From positions 1-64,000 of the forward strand of contig NC_010581.1 of the NCBI RefSeq assembly GCF_000019845.1: a stretch of DNA of 64,000 nucleotides, read 5' to 3'. The stretch is from Beijerinckia indica subsp. indica ATCC 9039 (GTDB lineage Bacteria; Pseudomonadota; Alphaproteobacteria; Rhizobiales; Beijerinckiaceae). How positions within the stretch are numbered: position 1 is the first letter of the stretch; the number at the start of each line of letters is the position of its first letter. The notes under the pieces are model-generated. The model did no database searches. It had not been told where the DNA came from and saw only the letters and a list, made by a program, of their open reading frames with translations. Both the position numbers and the translations under genes were made by a program. This document shows, piece by piece, positions 1-9,371 of this stretch.

Positions 1-7
1 TTAACAG

Positions 8-271
8 ATGGCGAATACTCCCTCGGCCAAAAAGGCTGTCCGTAAGATCGAACGCCGCACGGCGATCAATAAATCGCGTCGCAGCCAGATGCGGACTTAT
101 ATCCGCAAGGTCGAGGAGGCGATTGCTTCCGGTGATGCCGCCGCTGCCACTTCCGCTTTGCAGAGCGCCGCTCCCCTCGTGATGCGGGCCGCGCAAAAAG
201 GCATCGTTCATAAGAATACTGCTTCTCGCAAGGTTTCGCGGTTGAGCAAAAGGGTGAAAGCCCTCGCCTGA
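8..271 (+). CDS. rpsT: 30S ribosomal protein S20
   Basis: Primary binding protein of the 30S subunit that contacts 16S rRNA during early assembly. The 87-residue product has the usual S20 length. It opens [17 protein letters not shown], is rich in Lys/Arg/Ala and carries the family's central [18 protein letters not shown] helix. The ATG follows the window edge by only seven bases, so its ribosome binding site lies mostly outside. A strong intrinsic terminator follows at 299-322, so it is probably a single-gene unit. In Hyphomicrobiales rpsT commonly lies immediately upstream of dnaA, as here, which supports both assignments. Certain from sequence similarity alone. Confidence 0.98.
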   Translation: MANTPSAKKAVRKIERRTAINKSRRSQMRTYIRKVEEAIASGDAAAATSALQSAAPLVMRAAQKGIVHKNTASRKVSRLSKRVKALA

Positions 272-298
272 AAGTTGTTCTCAGGTAAAACATGATCC

Positions 299-322
299 AG
301 CCCGGCTCCGCCGGGCTTTTTT
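299..322 (+). terminator. Intrinsic terminator of rpsT
   Basis: Eight-base-pair GC-rich stem AGCCCGGC / GCCGGGCT with a three-base loop, followed directly by a run of six T. It starts 28 bases after the rpsT stop codon. Confidence 0.88.
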
Positions 323-1237
323 ATTGTCTTTCTTGCTCTTGTTCCTCTTGCTCTTGGCCTTCCGGCCCGACGCCTCGGCACTGCCCGATTCCCAAGGCTG
401 AAAAGGTGATGCATGACGCATCGGATCCCCTTCATCGACGCCATTTCTCGAGTCGCCAAAGAGGGGATGGAAGCCTTTCACAGCGCCGCATTGGCGGTCG
501 AAAAAGGGCCCGAAGCGCTGCAAAAGAGCCCGAATTTTTTTTCGTCGCACGGCTACGCCGCTCAGATAAAATTAAGTCTGATCAATGGGTTGAATGGAAA
601 GCACGGGGGTGCCTCATCAATGGGCTGGGTTGACTCGGGGTCTGGCGCGATTCGATTTGGACCAACCGTAACCTTCACCATTGGTCCCCAGCCCAACCCC
701 GCCGTTTTTGGGTCCATTAGAGAGGTGGGGAATCAAACGCTTAGATGAGTCAAGCAAAAAGCGGCCGATTTCGAGTTTATGAATCCTTATCAGCCATTGC
801 ATTTTCATGTTCGGCGCGGCTTGCGGCCCCCCTTTGCTATGATAATGTGACTGAACCCGGCGAGATGCTTTGCTTGAGAGGCCCGGACAGAGACGCCCGG
901 GCAAGGGGCGAAAGCATTTCCTAAGATTTTTCCTTCATAAAAGGCGAAAGATGCAATTCTTTGCTCGCAATCCTTTTGCCTCCAGTCTGCGTCAGAATGG
1001 AGAATATCTTTCTCGCCATGGGTTGTTTATTGTTATTCAGAAATGAATTGGGCATAAGATATATGCCAATTCTGTTTCTTTATTGAAAGATTTCCCTTCT
1101 TATTATTCGCGTATACGTTGTGTTGCGTTGTTTATGGCAAAATAAGGCTGTTTCTGTTTTGCAGGATCTTAACGTGATCTTGCAGAAGGTACGGGTTATT
1201 GGGTGTGTTCAACGCGAAAAAGGCGGAGGGAGGATAT
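323..1237. other. Long non-coding region upstream of dnaA
   Basis: About 900 bases without a convincing gene. The first half is GC-rich and has an inverted repeat GGACCAA (659-665) / TTGGTCC (681-687). The part from about 920 to 1190 is clearly AT-rich, unlike the surroundings, and resembles a promoter or unwinding region. I searched by eye for the DnaA-box consensus TTATCCACA on both strands and saw none, so I do not call an origin. The dnaA promoter is presumably in the AT-rich part. Confidence 0.5.
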
Positions 1238-1438
1238 ATGGCTAATATACAACGTGTGACGCCATGTCCCCTGGTCAACGGTTCTCGCTTCACGGATCGG
1301 TTACAAACCGGTCTTAGAGGGACACGTGACCCAATCGCCGATGGGAATAAAGGACTAAGAAACGTGCAATACCGAGAGGCGCGACGAGGCAAGAGCCGAA
1401 GAGATTCGGGAAGAAGCGATGGCGATGCGCCACGTTGA
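1238..1438 (+). CDS. Possible small leader ORF upstream of dnaA
   Basis: Candidate reading frame of 66 residues starting MANIQRVTPCPLVNG. It is unusual for its strong Shine-Dalgarno sequence GGAGGGAGG (1225-1233), 4 bases before the ATG, far better than the site in front of dnaA. The product is Arg-rich at its C-terminus (REARRGKSRRDSGR) and resembles no family I recognise. It ends 64 bases before dnaA, so it would sit in the dnaA leader transcript. It may be a regulatory leader peptide or a chance frame. Only conservation in relatives would decide. Confidence 0.25.
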   Translation: MANIQRVTPCPLVNGSRFTDRLQTGLRGTRDPIADGNKGLRNVQYREARRGKSRRDSGRSDGDAPR

Positions 1439-1502
1439 AATCTGCCTGCGGCTGAAAGCAAAGCTGTTTGGACGCCTCTGTTCCTAATTTTACGACAGAA
1501 GA

Positions 1503-3041
1503 ATGAAAATGCCGGATGCGCGTGGACTTATGGCTCTGCCACAACAGATCGAAGACGACAACGAGACGGGACGTAGGGTGAACCTTGGGGTGAACAAAGA
1601 CGAAGCCTGGGAGCGAATCTGCCGCAGGCTGCGCGCCGAACTCGGTGAAGATGTCTTTGCGTCCTGGTTCGGCCGTCTCGAGCTCGATCAGGTTGCCGAT
1701 GGCACGGCCTTTCTTTCCGTGCCGACGAAATTTCTGAAGAGCTGGATACAGTCGCATTATACCGACAAGATTCTGGCGATTCTTGCCGATGAATTTGGCA
1801 ATGCCAAACGCATTTCCATCGGCGTGCGCCCCACGAGCCGAGTCGGGCGCTCCTTTCCCGCCGATGCCGAACGCGACAATTCTCCTGAGAATGCTGAACC
1901 AGCCGCGCGGCCGGCGCGGTCGCCCGTTGGCGCGGAAGTGAAATTCTTCACGGGCCCGGACAAGAAAACAGTTCGCGAGATAAGTGATGCCGAAGCGCTC
2001 AATGGTTCGCCGCTTGACCGGCGCCTGAGCTTTGCCAATTTCCTCGTCGGACGCTCGAATCAATTGGCCTTTGCCGCGGCCAAGGGGATTGCCGCGGCTG
2101 ATCCCAATGATCCGCTCTTATCGAATCCGCTCTATCTTCACGCCTCGGTGGGGCTCGGCAAGACGCATCTTCTGCAAGCCATCGCCCATGATGCCATGAT
2201 CATGAAGCGGCGCGTCATTTATCTGACGGCCGAAAAGTTCATGTATGGCTTCGTGGCCGCGCTCAAGGCGCAGACGGCGATCGCCTTCAAGGAAAAATTG
2301 CGGACGATCGACATTCTCGTCATCGATGATGTCCAGTTCCTGCAAGGCAAATCGATCCAGCAGGAATTCTGCCATACACTCAATGCCTTGATCGATGCTG
2401 GCCGGCAGATCGTCATTGCCGCCGATCGCCCGCCGGCCGATCTCGAAAGCCTCGACGAACGGGTCCGTTCGCGTCTTGCTGGCGGTCTTTGCGTCGAAAT
2501 GGGCGCGCTCGACGAGGCTTTGCGGATCAAGATCCTCGAGACCCGGATCGGCGCGGCCAAGCTCGTCCATCCTTATTTCGATGTGCCGCAACCGGTCATT
2601 GCCTATGTCGCGAGTGTCATCCAGACCAATGGCCGCGATCTCGATGGCGCGGTCAATCGCCTGCTCGCCCATGCCTCGCTCACCAGCGTGCCGCTGACCA
2701 TTGAAATCGCCGAGACCGCGATCAGGGATCTGGTGCGCACCAAGGAGCCGAAACGGGTTAAGATCGAGGAGATCCAGAAACTCGTCGCGAGCCATTTCAA
2801 TGTGAGCCGCGCCGATATTCTCTCCTCGCGCCGCACGGCCAATGTCGTGCGGCCGCGTCAGATCGCCATGTATCTTTCAAAAATCATGACCCTGCGCTCG
2901 CTGCCGGAAATCGGCCGCCGGTTCGGTGGACGCGATCACACGACAGTGCTGCATGCAGTGCGCAAGATTGAAAACCTGGCCTCGACCGACAATCATTTGT
3001 CCGAGGAGCTCGAATTGCTCAAACGCATGCTGATGGAATAG
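1503..3041 (+). CDS. dnaA: Chromosomal replication initiator DnaA
   Basis: AAA+ ATPase that binds DnaA boxes at oriC, melts the origin and helps load the helicase. The 512-residue product has all domains. N-terminal domain I is at about 30-105. A low-complexity linker rich in Pro/Ala/Arg follows at about 110-150. The AAA+ core has Walker [12 protein letters not shown] near 214 and Walker [10 protein letters not shown] near 270. The C-terminal helix-turn-helix has the DnaA signature [16 protein letters not shown] near 475. The ATG at 1503 has a weak AGAAG site, and a second in-frame ATG lies at 1509. The next gene is ruvC rather than the dnaN common elsewhere. Confidence 0.98.
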   Translation: MKMPDARGLMALPQQIEDDNETGRRVNLGVNKDEAWERICRRLRAELGEDVFASWFGRLELDQVADGTAFLSVPTKFLKSWIQSHYTDKILAILADEFGNAKRISIGVRPTSRVGRSFPADAERDNSPENAEPAARPARSPVGAEVKFFTGPDKKTVREISDAEALNGSPLDRRLSFANFLVGRSNQLAFAAAKGIAAADPNDPLLSNPLYLHASVGLGKTHLLQAIAHDAMIMKRRVIYLTAEKFMYGFVAALKAQTAIAFKEKLRTIDILVIDDVQFLQGKSIQQEFCHTLNALIDAGRQIVIAADRPPADLESLDERVRSRLAGGLCVEMGALDEALRIKILETRIGAAKLVHPYFDVPQPVIAYVASVIQTNGRDLDGAVNRLLAHASLTSVPLTIEIAETAIRDLVRTKEPKRVKIEEIQKLVASHFNVSRADILSSRRTANVVRPRQIAMYLSKIMTLRSLPEIGRRFGGRDHTTVLHAVRKIENLASTDNHLSEELELLKRMLME

Positions 3042-3143
3042 AAAGATTCTTTCAGCTTGTGAGAGACTCATGCCCGCCAGAAAGTCCGCCGCGTCTTTCT
3101 CCTCCAGATCGTGCGGAAGACAATCTGGCGGGAGGAAATCCGC

Positions 3144-3671
3144 ATGATGCCGCCGCGCCTGCGCATCCTCGGCATTGACCCTGGCTTGCGCAATATGGGC
3201 TGGGGCATTGTCGAACTTCTGGGTTCGAATCTCACCTATGTGGCAAGCGGCGTCGTGCATTCGGATGGCAAGGGTGAACTCGCCCATCGCTTGAAGGATT
3301 TGCACGTGGGGCTCGCCGGTGTCATCGACGCCTATACACCGCATGAAGCCGCGATCGAGGAGACGTTCGTCAATCGCGATCCGCAATCGACCTTGAAGCT
3401 CGGGCAGGCACGCGGAATCGCTCTGGTGGTGCCGGCACTGGCCGATCTCGCGGTCGCCGAATATGCCGCCAATCTCATCAAGAAAACAGTGACGGGCAAT
3501 GGCCATGCGGAAAAGCAACAGGTCGCCATGATGGTCAAGATCCTGCTGCCCAAAAGCGATGCCGGCAGCGCTGATGCGGTCGATGCGCTCGCGGTCGCCA
3601 TTACCCATGCGCAATTGCGGCGCAATCCCGCTGCTCTCAAAAGCCAAGCTATGATTGGTCAGGGGCGATGA
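3144..3671 (+). CDS. ruvC: Crossover junction endodeoxyribonuclease RuvC
   Basis: Resolves Holliday junctions by symmetric nicking during recombinational repair. The product has 175 residues, the normal length. Acidic catalytic residues are visible: Asp in [14 protein letters not shown] near residue 12, Glu in AAIEETF near 71, and the C-terminal Asp pair in [15 protein letters not shown] near 143-146. I chose ATG 3144 because GGAGGA lies at 3131-3136. A GTG at 3111 would add an unconserved 11-residue extension. The stop overlaps the ruvA start (ATGA at 3668-3671), which implies translational coupling. ruvB, usually next in the operon, is absent here. Confidence 0.97.
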   Translation: MMPPRLRILGIDPGLRNMGWGIVELLGSNLTYVASGVVHSDGKGELAHRLKDLHVGLAGVIDAYTPHEAAIEETFVNRDPQSTLKLGQARGIALVVPALADLAVAEYAANLIKKTVTGNGHAEKQQVAMMVKILLPKSDAGSADAVDALAVAITHAQLRRNPAALKSQAMIGQGR

Positions 3672-4285
3672 TCGGCAAGCTGACCGGCCTCGTGGATAGC
3701 CAAGGGGAGGATCATGTGATCCTCGACGTGCAGGGCGTCGGCTACATCGTCTTTTGTTCGAGCCGGACTTTGCGGCTCCTGCCGAAGCCCGGCGCGTCGA
3801 CCGCGCTCCTCATCGAGATGCAGGTGCGCGAGGATGCGATCAGACTTTTTGGCTTTCCCTCGGAAGTCGAGCGCGACTGGTTCCGCCTGTTGCAATCGGT
3901 GCAAGGCGTCGGTGCGAAGGTTGCGCTCGCTTTGCAGGGCCTGCTCAGTGCCACCGAGCTTGCGCAGGCGATTGCCCTTCAGGACAAAGCCTCTCTTGGC
4001 CGTGCACCTGGAGTCGGCCCGAAACTCGCCGCCCGCCTCATCACGGAATTGAAGGATAAAATGCCGGCGCTCGGGCCGGTCGATTCCCTGACAGCAAAGC
4101 TCACTATTGCCGAAGCAGAGGGTACGGCGCCTGTCGCCGCGCAAGACGCGATCACCGCTCTCGTTAATCTCGGCTATGGCCGGCCTCAAGCGGCGGCGGC
4201 TGTCGCGACATCGCTCGAAGCTTTGGGAGAAACGGCGCCGCTCGCCGATTTGATTCGCCGCGGCCTGAAGGAATTGGCGCGGTAG
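3668..4285 (+). CDS. ruvA: Holliday junction branch migration protein RuvA
   Basis: Tetrameric junction-binding protein that recruits the RuvB motor for branch migration. The 205-residue product has the N-terminal OB fold ([28 protein letters not shown]). It then has two helix-hairpin-helix motifs ([19 protein letters not shown] near 75-95 and [17 protein letters not shown] near 110-130). The C-terminal RuvB-binding three-helix domain ([20 protein letters not shown]) is also present. Its ATG overlaps the ruvC stop. The expected partner ruvB is not downstream: the next gene, tsaD, is convergent 33 bases away, so RuvB must be encoded elsewhere. Confidence 0.97.
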   Translation: MIGKLTGLVDSQGEDHVILDVQGVGYIVFCSSRTLRLLPKPGASTALLIEMQVREDAIRLFGFPSEVERDWFRLLQSVQGVGAKVALALQGLLSATELAQAIALQDKASLGRAPGVGPKLAARLITELKDKMPALGPVDSLTAKLTIAEAEGTAPVAAQDAITALVNLGYGRPQAAAAVATSLEALGETAPLADLIRRGLKELAR

Positions 4286-4318
4286 CTTATCTACAGGCAC
4301 TGGTGGCTGATGATGCGC

Positions 4319-5377
4319 TCACGCCTTGCCGTGATGCACGGCTTCGGCATTTGCATCGAGCGGCCAGCGTGGTCTCGCGGCAAAGGTCATGTCGTCGACG
4401 AGGCCGAGATTCAGGCGTTCGACCCCGGCCCAGGCGATCATCGCGCCATTATCGGTACACAGCGCTGGCGGCGGCAGGACCAGGCGCAGGCCGGTTTCTC
4501 CGCAAAAGCGCATCAGCGAGCGGCGAATCGCACCATTGGCCGCAACACCACCCGCCACGACCATCGCATTGGAAGCACCAACCTGTTCACGGAAGAGGCG
4601 CAGGCCCGCACGGCTGCGATCGATGATCGTATCGACGATGGCCGCCTGGAACGAAGCGCAAAGATCGGCAACATCGGCCTTGGTCAGGGGCGCGATGCGT
4701 TCGGCCTCTATGCGGATCGCCGTTTTCAGACCGGACAGTGAGAAATCAGGTTTGGCCCGCCCGAGCATGGGACGCGGCAGATCGAATCGGGTGGGATTGC
4801 CGTCCTCAGCCATTTTTTCGACCTGCGGTCCGCCGGGATAGGGGAGGCCCAGCATTTTGGCCACTTTGTCGAAGGCCTCGCCGATCGCGTCATCGACCGT
4901 CGAGCCGAGCCGCAAATAATCACCGACGCCTCGGACCGCGATCAATTGCGTATGGCCGCCGGAAACCAGAAGCAGGAGATAGGGAAAGGCGATATGATCG
5001 GTCAGCCGCGCGGTCAATGCATGGGCTTCGAGGTGATTGACCGCGATGAAAGGCTTGCGGGCGGCCAGCGCCAAGGCCTTGCCGAAGGTCAGACCGACCA
5101 TGACACCGCCGATCAGGCCGGGACCGGCGGCGGCGGCGATGCCGTCGAGATCGTTGAGCGAGACATGCGCGCGCTCGAGCGCGCGTTCAACAAGGCGGTC
5201 AAGCACGTCGAGATGGGCTCTGGCGGCGATTTCCGGCACCACGCCGCCATAGGCGGCATGTTCGGCGATCTGGCTCATGACTTCGTTGGACAGGATTTCT
5301 CCCGCCCCCTCGGGGGTCAGCCGCACGATGGCGGCGGCTGTCTCATCACAAGTGGTTTCAATACCGAGGACAAGCAT
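4319..5377 (-). CDS. tsaD: tRNA N6-adenosine threonylcarbamoyltransferase TsaD
   Basis: With TsaB and TsaE it transfers the threonylcarbamoyl group to A37 of ANN-decoding tRNAs. The 352-residue product opens [18 protein letters not shown], typical of the ASKHA fold. It has the iron-binding histidine motif [12 protein letters not shown] near residues 113-120 and the nucleotide-binding LVSGGHTQL. The C-terminal [14 protein letters not shown] segment is also typical. The start is supported by AGG eight bases upstream of the ATG. It is divergent from hemC with 155 bases between, an order usual in Hyphomicrobiales. Older name gcp/ygjD. Confidence 0.97.
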   Translation of the reverse strand: MLVLGIETTCDETAAAIVRLTPEGAGEILSNEVMSQIAEHAAYGGVVPEIAARAHLDVLDRLVERALERAHVSLNDLDGIAAAAGPGLIGGVMVGLTFGKALALAARKPFIAVNHLEAHALTARLTDHIAFPYLLLLVSGGHTQLIAVRGVGDYLRLGSTVDDAIGEAFDKVAKMLGLPYPGGPQVEKMAEDGNPTRFDLPRPMLGRAKPDFSLSGLKTAIRIEAERIAPLTKADVADLCASFQAAIVDTIIDRSRAGLRLFREQVGASNAMVVAGGVAANGAIRRSLMRFCGETGLRLVLPPPALCTDNGAMIAWAGVERLNLGLVDDMTFAARPRWPLDANAEAVHHGKA

Positions 5378-5390
5378 GCTATCGACCTAA

Positions 5391-5417
5391 AATCTCGCGA
5401 CCTGAATCTCGCGACCT
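5391..5417. repeat. Short tandem repeat in tsaD leader
   Basis: Two copies of AATCTCGCGACCT with a period of 14 bases (5391-5403, 5405-5417), flanked by a partial third copy next to the tsaD start. The copies lie in the tsaD 5' leader on the minus strand. No function can be inferred. Confidence 0.6.
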
Positions 5418-5532
5418 AAAATCTTGAATTTTCCGGCCTTGACCGTGAAGTTTGGGAAAGGCGGAAGCCGCCGCGCAACGCCCAATCATCACCAAGGCCA
5501 ATCCTCATCAAGAATGAATGTTGGCATGAGTT

Positions 5533-6546
5533 ATGTCGAGGAATAGCACGATCGCTAACCCGCCGATAGATCAACCCCTTCCCCGTCTGCGGCTCGGCAC
5601 GCGCGGCAGCCCGCTGGCGCTTGCCCAGGCGCATGAGCTGGCAGATCGTCTTGCCCGCGCGCATGGCTTTGCGAAAGAAGCAGTTGCCATCACGATCATC
5701 CGCACGAGCGGCGACATGATTCAGGACCGGCCCCTTTCCTTGGCGGGAGGCAAGGGCCTGTTCACCAAGGAACTCGATCAGGCCTTGATCGAAGGCATGG
5801 TCGATCTCGCCGTCCATTCCGCCAAGGACCTGCCGACCATCCTGCCGGAAGACCTCATCATCGCCGGCTATTTGCCGCGCGAGGACGTGCGCGATGTCTG
5901 GATCTCCCCAAAGGCCGGCCATCCGCGCGATTTGCCGCCGGGCTCTGTCGTCGGTACGGCCTCGCTGCGGCGCGGTGCACTTTTGAAACGGCTGCGCCCC
6001 GATCTCGAAGTCAGATTATTGCGCGGCAATGTCGAGACGCGGCTCGCCAAACTGGCCGCCGGGGAGGTCGATGCGACTTTACTGGCACTGGCTGGCCTCC
6101 GTCGCCTCGGCCTTGCCGACAAGGCGACACAAGTGCTGGCGATCGAGGATTTTCTGCCCGCCGCCGGGCAGGGCGCGATCGGCATTACGACACGGCGGGA
6201 TGATGCGGCCACCCTGGCGCTTCTCGCGCCGATTCTCGATCCGGCGACTCATGTGGCGCTCGCCGCCGAGCGCGGCTTCCTCACCGTGCTCGATGGGTCC
6301 TGCAAAACGCCGATCGGTGCTCATGCCACGGTCGAACACGATCAAGTCACTTTGCGCGGCATCGTCTTGCGGCCGGATGGATCGGAATGGTTCGAGGCCT
6401 GTGAAAGCGGTCCCCTTGAAAGCGGTTCCCTGGAGGCGGCGCGGGAATTAGGCGAAACCGCAGCGCGCGCTATTCTGGCGCGGTTGCCGGAAGGATTCTT
6501 CCAAGAGAGCGCCCAAGAAAATGCCCAAAAAAACGCTAAGGAGTAG
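5533..6546 (+). CDS. hemC: Hydroxymethylbilane synthase (porphobilinogen deaminase)
   Basis: Condenses four porphobilinogen molecules into hydroxymethylbilane, the third step from 5-aminolevulinate in heme, siroheme and cobalamin synthesis. The 337-residue product has LRLGTRGSPLALAQAHELAD at its start and the substrate-binding VHSAKDLPT segment. The cofactor-attachment cysteine is in LDGSCKTPIGAHA at about residue 257. It is 15-20 residues longer at the N-terminus than many homologues, and the C-terminus ends in an unusual Gln/Glu/Asn-rich tail. hemD follows after five bases, so the two form an operon. Divergent from tsaD. Confidence 0.97.
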   Translation: MSRNSTIANPPIDQPLPRLRLGTRGSPLALAQAHELADRLARAHGFAKEAVAITIIRTSGDMIQDRPLSLAGGKGLFTKELDQALIEGMVDLAVHSAKDLPTILPEDLIIAGYLPREDVRDVWISPKAGHPRDLPPGSVVGTASLRRGALLKRLRPDLEVRLLRGNVETRLAKLAAGEVDATLLALAGLRRLGLADKATQVLAIEDFLPAAGQGAIGITTRRDDAATLALLAPILDPATHVALAAERGFLTVLDGSCKTPIGAHATVEHDQVTLRGIVLRPDGSEWFEACESGPLESGSLEAARELGETAARAILARLPEGFFQESAQENAQKNAKE

Positions 6547-6551
6547 AGAGC

Positions 6552-7292
6552 GTGCTGGTTCTGATCACGAGGCCTTTCGAGGAAGCCCTGCGCAGCGCCG
6601 CCAAGCTCGAGGGAGCCGGCTATTCCGCGCTCTTGTCGCCGGTCCTCACCATGCGCGCCACGGGAGCCTCCTGGCCCGAGGGCGTCGTTGATGGCGTGAT
6701 CGCGACCAGCGCCCAAGCTTTCGATCTTTTGGTTCTGCGGCCTGAATGGCCCTTGCCGGAAGCGCTTCGTCTGATGCCGCTATGGCTCGTCGGAGATCGA
6801 ACGGGCGATGCGGCGCACCGCAAGGGATTTGACGGTCCGGTACGATTAGCTCCCCATGCGAAACTCCTAGCGCAGGAAATTACCGCCGCCCTTTCGCCGC
6901 CAGCGCGCCTCATCTATCTCGCAGGCCAGGATCGCAAGCCCGATCTCGAAAAGAAATTGAGCAAGGCGGGTCTGACCGTTGAAGCCCAGGAAATCTACGC
7001 CGCGGAGGCGGTTGACCAATTGAGCGATATCGCCCTTGAGTCCTTGAGGCGCAATGATGTTGGCGCGGCCATGCATTATTCACGGCGCAGCGCCGAGATT
7101 TTTCTTGGCCTGATGCGGAAGGCCGAACTCGATCCGGCGACATTCGTGCATATCTGCATGTCGGAGGATGTGGCTGTGCCGCTGAAAGATGCCGGTTGCG
7201 CGACGCAGGTAGCCGCAACCTCGAATGAAGAAGGCATGCTCGACGCGCTTAAGGCCATAGCCGCCGCGCGGGAGTCTTCTCGGGAGTCTTGA
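6552..7292 (+). CDS. hemD: Uroporphyrinogen-III synthase
   Basis: Cyclises hydroxymethylbilane with inversion of ring D to give uroporphyrinogen III. The 246-residue product begins (GTG start) VLITRPFEEALRSAAKLEGAGYSALLSPVL, a typical HemD N-terminus. It contains the ARLIYLAGQDRKPDLEKKLSKAG hinge region and the C-terminal ATSNEEGMLDAL motif. HemD is poorly conserved in general, so position directly behind hemC is the strongest evidence. The site GGAG upstream of the GTG supports the start. Its stop overlaps the next frame at 7289-7292. Confidence 0.93.
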   Translation: MLVLITRPFEEALRSAAKLEGAGYSALLSPVLTMRATGASWPEGVVDGVIATSAQAFDLLVLRPEWPLPEALRLMPLWLVGDRTGDAAHRKGFDGPVRLAPHAKLLAQEITAALSPPARLIYLAGQDRKPDLEKKLSKAGLTVEAQEIYAAEAVDQLSDIALESLRRNDVGAAMHYSRRSAEIFLGLMRKAELDPATFVHICMSEDVAVPLKDAGCATQVAATSNEEGMLDALKAIAAARESSRES

Positions 7293-8101
7293 TCCAATGC
7301 ACGGCCATGGTCTCGATGATCGATGTCGCGGCGTTGCAATCGTCATCGGTGCACATGCCGATGCATCGTGACTCCGCGCTCGCGGTCGAGGCGGTCAGCC
7401 ATGCTTATGGCAAAAGACGCGCGCTTGACGAGGTCTCCTTCACCGTCGCGCCCGGCCATTTTACTGTGCTGCTGGGGCTCAATGGCGCGGGCAAGAGCAC
7501 GCTTTTTTCCCTGATCACGAGGCTTTATGCCACCCAATCCGGGGCGATTTCTCTTTTCGGTTTCAATATTGCGCATGATCCTGGGGAAGCCTTGCGCCGA
7601 CTCGGCGTCGTGTTTCAGGCCCGTACCCTCGATCTCGATCTGAGCGTTGCGCAAAATCTCGCCTATCATGCCGCCTTGCATGGATTGTCCCCGCACGAGG
7701 CGAAACAACGCGCCGCTCAGGTTCTGAGGCAAGTTGCGATGGGCGACCGGGCCGATGATAAAGTGCGCGATCTGTCGGGCGGTCAAATGCGGCGCGTCGA
7801 AATTGCCCGCGCGCTTCTGCATCACCCACGTCTGTTGCTGCTCGACGAGCCCACCGTCGGGCTAGACGTCAAGGCGCGCGCCGAAATTCTCAGCCATGTC
7901 CGTGCCCTGGTCGCCAAGGACGGTGTTGCGGTTTTATGGGCGACGCATCTGCTTGATGAAGTGGACCCAGGCGATGATGTCGTGATCCTGCATCAAGGCC
8001 ATGTGCTTGATCAGGGCAAGGCCTGCGAGATCTCGATGCGTTCCGGCATCCAAAATATAGCGGAAGTCTTTACCCGGTTGACCGGGAGCGGCGGCCGATG
8101 A
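7289..8101 (+). CDS. ABC transporter ATP-binding protein, PQQ-alcohol dehydrogenase-associated type
   Basis: ATPase of an ABC-2 type exporter. Walker A GLNGAGKST is near residues 63-71, the signature LSGGQMRRVEIARAL follows, and Walker B is LLLLDEPTVGLD with an H-loop in WATHLLDEV. The wording around VVFQARTLDLDLSVAQNLAYHAALHGL matches what I know of the ATP-binding subunit found beside PQQ-dependent alcohol dehydrogenase systems (TIGR03864-like). Substrate unknown. The start is uncertain: TTG 7289 overlaps the hemD stop, while ATG 7307, 7316 or 7355 are alternatives that keep the whole domain. The stop overlaps the permease start (ATGA at 8098). Confidence 0.88.
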   Translation: MIQCTAMVSMIDVAALQSSSVHMPMHRDSALAVEAVSHAYGKRRALDEVSFTVAPGHFTVLLGLNGAGKSTLFSLITRLYATQSGAISLFGFNIAHDPGEALRRLGVVFQARTLDLDLSVAQNLAYHAALHGLSPHEAKQRAAQVLRQVAMGDRADDKVRDLSGGQMRRVEIARALLHHPRLLLLDEPTVGLDVKARAEILSHVRALVAKDGVAVLWATHLLDEVDPGDDVVILHQGHVLDQGKACEISMRSGIQNIAEVFTRLTGSGGR

Positions 8102-8931
8102 GCAACGGATCCACGGCCGCGCATGGCTTCAGCCTCAGACAATATTGGATCTGCCTCAAAGGGATTATCTGGCGCGAGACCTTGCGTTATCTGCATCAGC
8201 GCGAGCGTTTCATATCCGCATTGGTGCGCCCGCTTGTCTGGCTGTTCATTTTCGCGGCGGGGTTTCGCGCCGGGGCTGGCCTCCCGTCCATGCCCCCTTA
8301 TGCGGGGCCTGTCCCTTATGAGATCTATATTGCGCCGGGGCTGATGGCCGTCATTCAGCTCTTCAACGGCATGCAATCCTCGCTTTCAATGGTCTATGAT
8401 CGCGAGATGGGAAATATGCGGATCTTGCTGGTGAGCCCCTTTCCGCGCTGGTTCCTGCTCAGCGCGAAGCTCCTCGCCGGAACCATGGTCTCGCTGCTCC
8501 AGGTCTATGCGTTTCTGGCCATTGCCTTTTTCTGGGATATCGGACCGCCCGACGTCTGGGGCTATGTCGCCGTCCTGCCGGCCTTGATTCTTTCGGGACT
8601 GATGCTCGGCGCGCTCGGCATGCTTTTGTCATCACTCGTCAAGCAGCTTGAAAATTTTGCCGGCGTGATGAATTTCGTCATTTTCCCGATGTTTTTTGCC
8701 TCGACCGCGCTGTATCCGCTCGCGCGTGTTCAGGAAGGCAGCCCCAAACTGGCGTTTATCAGTGCGCTCAATCCGTTCACCCATGCGGTGGAATTGATCC
8801 GCTTCGCCTTTTACGAGCAGTTCGAGCCTCTGGCGCTGGCCGTCGTTCTGGGGGCGACGCTTATCTTTATGGGCGGGGCGATCCTCGCCTATGATCCGGC
8901 GCGCGGCATGCTCGCGCGCCGGGGAGAGTGA
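8098..8931 (+). CDS. ABC-2 type permease, PedC-like
   Basis: Inner-membrane partner of the preceding ATPase, 277 residues, with about six hydrophobic segments. It has an N-terminal RETLRYLHQRERFISALVRP stretch before the first membrane helix (LVWLFIFAAGF). The segment AVIQLFNGMQSSLSMVYDREMG and the following VSPFPRWFLLSAKL resemble the permease of alcohol-ABC systems (PedC, TIGR03861-like). ATGA overlap with the upstream gene shows coupling. In methylotrophs and pseudomonads such pairs accompany PQQ alcohol dehydrogenases. No dehydrogenase is in this window, but a cytochrome c gene is convergent 15 bases away. Confidence 0.87.
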   Translation: MSNGSTAAHGFSLRQYWICLKGIIWRETLRYLHQRERFISALVRPLVWLFIFAAGFRAGAGLPSMPPYAGPVPYEIYIAPGLMAVIQLFNGMQSSLSMVYDREMGNMRILLVSPFPRWFLLSAKLLAGTMVSLLQVYAFLAIAFFWDIGPPDVWGYVAVLPALILSGLMLGALGMLLSSLVKQLENFAGVMNFVIFPMFFASTALYPLARVQEGSPKLAFISALNPFTHAVELIRFAFYEQFEPLALAVVLGATLIFMGGAILAYDPARGMLARRGE

Positions 8932-8946
8932 GAAACAAGCTCGATC

Positions 8947-9345
8947 TTACTTTTTGGCGCCGGTGGCGTCGAAGGTCGCGAGATAAGCGGTGAGATTGTC
9001 CTGATCGCTTTCCTTCGGCAGGCCAGCGAAGATCATCTTGATGCCAGGGAGCTTGGCCTTGGGGTTCTTGATATAGTCCTTGAAGGTCGCTTCATCCCAG
9101 GTCAGACCGGAATTCTTCATCGCATCCGAATAAGTATAACCCTCGGACGTACCCGCCTTGCGGCCGATCAGCCCGTTCAGTTCCGGACCGACGAAATTCT
9201 TGGCGCCCGGTCCGATCTGATGGCAGACCTTGCATTTGGTGGTGAAGATCTTCTCACCGGCTTCGGGATCGCCGGCGGCCAGCACGGCGGTGGCGCCGGC
9301 CAGGCTCAAAAAGGCAGCCAGGGAGAAAGAAACAGTTTTGATCAT
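8947..9345 (-). CDS. Periplasmic class I cytochrome c (c2/c550-like)
   Basis: Small electron carrier of 132 residues. The signal peptide (KTVSFSLAAFLSLAGATAVLA) predicts periplasmic export. The single heme site is CKVCH near residue 40. The sixth ligand is probably the Met in LPGIKMIFAGL near residue 103. Layout, including YTYSDAMKNSGLTWDE and the C-terminal helix DNLTAYLATF, fits the cytochrome c2/mitochondrial-like group. It lies tail to tail with the PedC-like permease. A role as electron acceptor of a periplasmic dehydrogenase or of the bc1 complex is inferred, not shown. Confidence 0.92.
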   Translation of the reverse strand: MIKTVSFSLAAFLSLAGATAVLAAGDPEAGEKIFTTKCKVCHQIGPGAKNFVGPELNGLIGRKAGTSEGYTYSDAMKNSGLTWDEATFKDYIKNPKAKLPGIKMIFAGLPKESDQDNLTAYLATFDATGAKK

Positions 9346-9371
9346 CGGTATATTCCTATCGGCTCATGTCG

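Noticed and set aside
292..748. Open frames of 113 and 111 residues downstream of rpsT
   Set aside because: They begin inside or right after the rpsT terminator, have no ribosome site and show no protein-like composition.
1000..1200. Possible chromosomal origin in the AT-rich DNA upstream of dnaA
   Set aside because: No DnaA-box consensus was seen on either strand, and oriC in this group is often elsewhere (near hemE). Kept only as AT-rich leader.
3215..3240. GGGTTCGAATCTCACC resembles a tRNA T-arm
   Set aside because: It lies inside ruvC with no acceptor, D or anticodon arm nearby.
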